Notes under the pieces: model-generated
Database searches by the model: none
Seen by the model: the letters and a program-made list of their open reading frames with translations, nothing else
What the model was told of the DNA's origin: nothing
Shown here: in pieces, positions 57,771 through 64,000 of the stretch
How positions within the stretch are numbered: the first letter of the stretch is position 1
How the letters are laid out: every line of letters begins with the position of its first letter
Source: Montifringilla adamsi
Lineage: Eukaryota; Chordata; Aves; Passeriformes; Passeridae
NCBI GenBank assembly: GCA_017590115.1
Contig: JAGGNK010000114.1
Location: forward strand, 1,872,867-1,936,866
Direction: 5' to 3'
DNA length: 64,000 nt
Made by a program: the position numbers and the translations under genes

Positions 57771-60700
57771 ACTCTTTTCTCAGTTCCAAGACTCCTGCTT
57801 CTTTCATGGAGGCATGGCTTCAAAAGACAGGGCAGAGTACAATCTTTACCATAGTTTGGCCTGAGGCTGATTGACAATAAGGCTGTGTAGACCCCAGGTC
57901 CCTTCTTTGTTTAGTGAATCTTTTCTGCAAATAGATCCATACTGGTATCACTACCAGTGTGACTTGGTTGGTTAGGCACTCCTTGTGTGACAGTGTTACG
58001 TAAATTCCCAAACTTTCCTATTTACAATGTAGATGGAAATGGTATATATCTTGCCAAGTTAACTCTGGGGACACACAGTTTTATATGCAGATGTCAGATC
58101 AGAATAGGGAAGACCTAAATGAAGCAAATTTGTTGCTGATCATCCTGGAGGCTAATATAATTTTCTGCCTTCAAATGGTATGTAGGTTTTCAGTGAAACC
58201 ATGCAAAGTGCTACACTGACACCTGGGGTGGGGCTGCTTGCTTCTCCCTGCAGGAGTGTGGAAAAATTATTTGTTCCACCTGAAAGCTTTTGTTTAACAC
58301 TAATTCTTCTGATGATTTGATCCTACATAAAAAGCATGGCTTCTTGGATCAATTCAGTGAAAGTATATCTTCAAAATAAGTGTTGGTGATGTGAAAATTT
58401 ATTAATTTTCTAAATTAATCACAGGGTGGTAATTATAAATATCAGAGTACTGCATATGAACTCATTCTGTCTTGTTTATCACTAAATATTGTTTGTTTCT
58501 GGTCTGCATTATATTTTCTTGCCCCTTTCAAATACTCCTCCTTTGTCTTGATCTGGAAGAATACTAATGAGTGATTTATTAAGTTTCAAAGGAACTTCAA
58601 AGTATTCTTATTGTGTCTAACTGTGATTTGTCAACACCAACTCTGACAGAGGATTAGTGTTGATGAAACTATTATGGTTTAAGGGTAAAAGTAAGAAAAT
58701 TTTTTCCTGAAGTACACTTTTGTTAGAATATTGAATCTCAGCAGAATAAAGCAAGCAGTCTTTTGAGTATCAAGAAAGACACACTGGTGAGTTGGAATTT
58801 GCCTTGAGATAGTTGGTGAGTCTCAAAATCTCCTTTTTCATATTTTTGGTGAGTGGTGGTCCCAGCTGTAGTGCTTTCTATTGAAAAGTTATTCTGTTCC
58901 AGTGAAAAATCACTGCTTTAGGATATATTAAAATGTTATATGAGAAATTATTTTCAGAAGTAGACATTGCATTAAGGGTTCAGTTGGTTTAGACAGTGTG
59001 AACACTGTTTGAAAAAGGCATGGGTTTAAAATATACAGATTTACTCTCTGTTCCTACTTTCCACAGAAAAGGATGTTTGCATACGGGCCATATTACTGCT
59101 AATGCTTTGCAGTGGTGGAATAAAGACGTTGAGAAGTCAGTAAAGGAGATAGGATGGGAAGGACAAGGGCAAAGAACAAGAAAGGGTAACTAAAGGACAT
59201 GCACCTAGAACAATGGGGCTCTGGATACAGACATTTTATGTGTAATAATGGTAATCACTATTACTGCTAATACCCAAGGGATTGTAACATATGAGCTCAT
59301 TAACACAGAAGTCCAAATACCTGTATGTGAACTCCTACAGCAAGGAACAGATTCTGAGCAAAGTGTGATATCTTGGGAGTGGTGGAGGAGATTTGGCTGA
59401 GATGTAAAAAGGGTAAAGGGTGAAAGTATAGACAATGTTCTTTGAATATGCCAGCTGCCCTTCTAGACTTCCTAGCATGCAGCTGTGGAAACAATTGATT
59501 TTTTTGGTTCGGTGTATAAACCCAAACACACTCAACATGTAATTTCTGCTGATCTAGAATGAAAAGATTTCCAAATGCTTTATGAAATGGAGACCCTCAA
59601 CACTTTTCTTCCAGCTTAACAAAATGTTCTCTTTGGCTGAAACAAAATTGCTCATTTGGGGTTTTGGGTTTGTTTTTTTTTTTTTTTTTGAGTTTTTCCT
59701 TCTAAAAAACTTTTTGATTTAAAAAGCAAACATAATTTCATGTGGTCTCAATACAGTACGTGGAAACAAACAATAAACATTTCTTACCCTCATTCAGATT
59801 TTCTTGACAAATGAGATACAAATTTGTGAAGAGTTTCAGTGGTCACGAAATTGTTGATTTTAGTGAACAATCTACTTGGAGAAAGTAGGCATTCACCCAG
59901 TTCCTTTTATAGTACTGACTGCCAGGGTATGAGTCTGCTCTGGTGGCTTGGTGTGGACTGGCCTTCTGTCAAACCTGCAGTAGCTGCTCCATCACTGGAG
60001 GGTCAGAGCTGCTGTTGATGAATGATCATGATTCACATTTTGCTCTTGGTGTTTAGATGGATGGGCTAAAGCAAAGCACAGGCAAGCCATCAATGATCTC
60101 AGTTTTCTGTGCATTTCAAGACTTCAGAGCCTTCTGTCTTGTCAGGTGGTCATTTCCTGATACGTCTTTTCTGCCAAGACATAGGAATTTCAGTTTTCCA
60201 GTATCATGAAAATTGTCATTTAGATATTGTCCAGGAACAAGTGCATTAGACAAAGAGGTGTGGTAGAGTAGTTTACCCTTCAAACAGCAATCATCAGCCT
60301 TAACCAGCATCATGCACTCACTGGTTTGGACGTTACTTATCCTGAGTTATGCCTTACTGCTTCACATGAATTAGTCTGCTTGCAGAGTGGAGAGGATTTA
60401 TTGTGAGTAGAGTGCCAGAACATGTTCCTTGAAATAAGAAATGTTTATATTGCTGGGAAGTGATGTAATGGCAGCTTGAATTATGTTTATTAGCATGTGA
60501 AAAGTTTTAGCAGTATATCTGTCTGTTTTCTATTAGTGATTTGTATCCAATAACAAAAAAATGCCCATGGATAACAAACTGGAAAATGGATGCATATTTG
60601 ACTGGCTGTAACTGTTGGGGGCTGGAGAGGAGATGTGGGGTTTTTTAAAGTATTTTACAGTAACAAAACATGTTTAATGAAGGTGTTGTAGACACACAAT

Positions 60701-62362
60701 TTTTTTAAAATTGTAAACTAAAAATAAAAGCTAATTTGAAAGTAACTCTCACTTTTCTGACTCTATTGGGAACTATTGTTACTTATTTGAATTTAAAATT
60801 TGATACAATACCATTTTGGTTTTTATTTATTTATTTATTTATTTATTTTATTTATATTACTGAAGGACATCTCTACAGACCTCTTTTGCTGGATAATCAA
60901 CTGGTGCATAGGGAGAGTGTTTCTTATTCATTAATTTAGCATCTTATATCCATTTCAATAGAAGTGAAGTCAAGATGTCTGCTACTTTTCTGAATCTAGA
61001 GTTTACCACATTAGAAGAAAAATGTACCACAGATGAAATGTACTATGTAGTTAGACTTTTTTTATTGACTCATTCATGTATAGTTTAAAATGTTCTTTTG
61101 CTAATTAAAAACAAACAAACAAAACCAAACATGAGTGCTGCTGGATTTTTTTCTGCATTTGTCAAAACTTTAAGTGGTGCTCAAGTTTTTTATTTGTTTG
61201 TTTTGCGATAAGTTATATAATAATTTAAAAATCTTTGTCATCAGTAAATATTGTATAGCATAAAAGCACATTTTTGGCTTTATGTCTGAACAGTTTTCTA
61301 GTTTGTACATCATGGGAAAATCAAGTATTTTAACACAGTAAAATGCATCAAACGAAATCAGACATTGAAAGGCAATGTTCCACTCTAATGGAATGCTGTT
61401 GAAACTAGAGTCCTACATTGCAGGTGATCTAGTGAACCTTTAGGTTTACTGCAGTATGACTAAAGGTCCATTTAACATGAGAGGTGGTGTTAAGGAAGGT
61501 AGACAATATAGGAGACTTATATAGATAAAATTGGCTTCTAATGTGTTTATAGATCCCTGGAAAAAGACTTTTGGCAAGATATTTTCTTGCTAAATTCAGT
61601 AAAGAAAAAGTTTATAAAATAATAGTTTTCTGCAATTGCTTTTTTTTTTTTTTCATTTAGAGTAATAGATGATTCATAAATAGTGTGATCTGGAAAATAA
61701 TGGATGTGCATCCAAGTCAATGCTTGGGAAAGCTGGATGAAATGATTTCACTAGAATTCAGACCTGTAATGATTATACAGAACCCAATTAGAGTTGGGGA
61801 TCATAATTCATGTGTAAATGCAGTCAACAGAAATTACTGCTTGTAATAGTAGGGGTTATAGGGAGGACTGTAGGGAGCAAGAGGGGAAGGAAGGTTCACA
61901 GAAGAATAGATGAAGTGGCCAGAGCTGCAGAGAGCAGGGCAAAGCCTCTGAGGAATTGTCTATTGGTTGAAGATGTCCACGTGGCAACCTGGACACCTGC
62001 CTCTGAAGCGCCAGTGGAGCTTTTTGCTCATTGCTGAAATCATGTGTGGAAATATCCTTAGCAGGGACACCATGAATCAGTGCAGCCTTAACTGCAGGAT
62101 CATAATAGAATCATGTCTGGTTGTTTTGTGATTGCAACTTTCCCACTGGTTTTATATTCGGACTTCATTCACAGTAAGCTTATTGCCATCTGGAAATTCT
62201 TTGTGTCTGAAAATTAAGAGAAAATTGCCTCCCTCAAGAGTACTGGAAGGAAACATAAGGTACATGTAGAAGATGCAAGAAGGAAATACATTGTCTTACA
62301 TTACAAATCATAGGCAAATTTTCTGATTTGTTCTAATGTTTTCTATCTCAAATTTGAGGAAT
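57771..62362. other. Host non-coding DNA, T-runs and TTTA repeat
   Basis: AT-rich sequence. It holds a 17-base T-run (59673-59689), a (TTTA)n microsatellite (60822-60855) and a T-run at 61640-61653. No gene recognised. Confidence 0.55.
60822..60855. repeat. (TTTA)n microsatellite
   Basis: About seven units of ttta, with one imperfect unit near the right end. Confidence 0.9.
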
Positions 62363-62700
62363 CTAGAATCATACAACCATAAAACCATTTTTGTTGGAAA
62401 AGACCTTTACCATCACCAAGTCCAAACATTAACCAAGGACTCTGTCCCTAAGTGCCACATCTGCACCAGGTATACATTAAATACATACAGGGATAGTGAC
62501 TCAACCACTTCTCTGGGCAACCTGTTCCAAATTTTGACAAGCCTTTCAGTGAGGAAATGTTTCCCAATATTTAGACATAAACCTCTCCTGGTGCAACTTG
62601 AAACCATTTCCTCTGATCCTACCACTTGTTACTTTGGAGAAGAGATTGTTTTCTATATTCTTGGTGTCATTCTGAAGTTATTATAGGTTATTATAGCAGT
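62363..62700 (-). mobile_element. CR1 LINE 3'-end fragment
   Basis: The + strand reads as reverse-complement CR1: tagaatcatacaaccataaa, ttgttggaaaagacctttac, accatcaccaagtccaaaca, ctgggcaacctgttccaaat, cctttcagtgaggaaatgtt and ggagaagagattg. The 3' end lies at the low coordinate. It is 5'-truncated and moderately diverged. Confidence 0.88.
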
Positions 62701-64000
62701 GACTTTCAGGAATTATTCTTTACAACTGGGGAGTCATTTTCCAGTGGAAAAACACAAGATAAAATCTGTTCCGGTGTTCCTTTCCAGAATAGATTTGTTC
62801 TGTAAATGACTGTAAAATTCCCATCTTTTAACAGAGAAAGACATATTGGTGCAAAGGATGAGGTTACAGGAATTATAAAAGAGAAGCATAATACTGAATT
62901 CAGTAGAGCTCCAACTTTGTTAATGTCTGCTAAAGTCTTACTGTGCATGCCAATATAGGTAGCTTGTGACTGCACCTGATGTCACTGTAAAATATTTCTA
63001 GGATCAGTTGGAGAGGTGAAAAATCTTTACAATTGTCTGTACATATCAGACATAAGAGTCATATTGCTTAAATGACATGCTTTCTTTCTTAATAGGCTGT
63101 ATATGGGAAGGAAGTAACAATATATGCCGTATAAGTAATGCAGAGCCTCTTAAAAGTTCGATATTACATTTGTTTTTTTCCCCTGGTTTTTTTTTTTTTT
63201 TTTTTTTTTTAATTCTAGTTAATGGGTTTCTCCAAAGAATGAATGGCTGCCTCTGAAGACCAGTGTCTCAGATGGCAAGAACTACCCTTTGAAATTTCAT
63301 CTCTCTTTCCACTCTCTGCCAAAGTAATCTTGGTAACTTGTTTGAAAACTCACTTTACAGGGAGGCATAGCTCTTGCCAATACATCTATATACAGAAATA
63401 CATATATATACAGAAAACCACCTTTGCTATACTAGTTCCCTGCTTAACCATCTTTGCCTGTTAATTATAAAATTACAGGAACAGTTTATTAAAACATTCA
63501 CTGATTGTATTGTATTAATACCTTGCACAGCCATGACCTCCTTCCATGAGTTAGGGTAAAAAAAATTGTTGGAGCTGCTTGTAAAAAGTGGCAGCAACTT
63601 GCTCTAAAAGTAATAGAGAAATATTACAACTCCTCAGCATAAAGATTTCAGGTGCATTTTTATTCCATGAAAAGATAAAAAACCCATCAGATTCCAAATA
63701 AATCAAAATACTGCATTCTGCTCTGTAATCTGCAGTGTTTGTTAATGCAGTGTTTGATGATGCAGGAAGTAAAATGTTGGGCAAGTCCTATTGACTCTGA
63801 TGAAAAAACTTAACTAAGATTGACTAGCAGTGATGATTTTTTTTGCATGGACCAGAGGTTTATACCACAGGCCTGAAGAGACTTGATTGACCGGAAAAGA
63901 TGAAATTACTGTAGTAACTCTATGGATTAGGAATCCTTAGAAAGGATTCACTTTTGTGAGAGTGTTTTGTGAGGTGTTGTGTCTGTATGAGACATTTGAA
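62701..64000. other. Host non-coding DNA, long T-run
   Basis: Nothing recognised apart from a 24-base T-run at 63187-63210 and a short TATACAGAAA-type duplication near 63388-63412. Confidence 0.55.

Noticed and set aside
59673..63210. Long T-runs as poly(A) tails of minus-strand retrocopies
   Set aside because: No coding-like or SINE-like sequence adjoins the 59673, 61640 or 63187 runs on the expected side, and no target duplications were visible.
1..64000. Search for tRNA, rRNA, CRISPR arrays, operons or bacterial-type regulators
   Set aside because: No cloverleaf-like segment, regularly spaced repeats or clustered coding frames were seen. The sequence is eukaryotic intergenic DNA.

Overview
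The window is vertebrate nuclear DNA, almost certainly from a bird and most likely a songbird. The evidence is a defective avian-type retrovirus at the left edge, several CR1 LINE fragments (one with the canonical ATTCTATGA-type 3' end), a solo LTR at 38687-39106 whose sequence I recognise as a widespread passerine family, and an AT-rich background with long unconstrained stretches. No bacterial, phage or organellar features were seen.

Region 1 (1-7395) is the 3' part of an endogenous retrovirus of gammaretrovirus-like (class I) layout on the + strand: gag capsid and nucleocapsid, protease, reverse transcriptase, RNase H, integrase, env SU and TM, polypurine tract and 3' LTR. The 5' LTR, primer-binding site and start of gag lie outside the window. 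The provirus is dead: gag has two in-frame stops, pro has a stop and an altered active site, RT has a stop at the tyrosine position of its catalytic motif, integrase has lost its second catalytic Asp, and SU is broken into frames. Two features stand out: a 723-bp tandem duplication within gag whose copies share the inactivating stops, and an env TM frame that is still open for about 200 codons. Gag ends in UGA-CUAG, a known readthrough context, with protease in the same frame.

Region 2 (about 7.4-38.7 kb) is mostly featureless AT-rich host DNA. It holds an ancient CR1 fragment (about 9.47-9.8 kb), an old ERVL-type LTR (about 27.7-28.47 kb), a young-looking CR1 3' end (32.76-33.03 kb) and two speculative splice-flanked exon candidates (17.19 and 24.06 kb).

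Region 3 (38.7-47.0 kb) has two solo LTRs, each with visible target-site duplications: 38687-39106 (+) and 46084-47028 (-, perfect 6-bp ATATTG duplication). It also has an assembly gap inside a TA microsatellite and a 14-copy TCTAT microsatellite.

Region 4 (47-64 kb) carries CR1 fragments on the - strand and a GC-rich island (54182-54665) with a broken coiled-coil-like reading frame on the - strand, probably a retrocopy or transposed exon of a gene I cannot name. The remainder is non-coding host DNA. No intact host gene is supported in the window, and the repeats do not form a functional system. The most informative objects are the rearranged provirus, the two solo LTRs and the 54-kb island.
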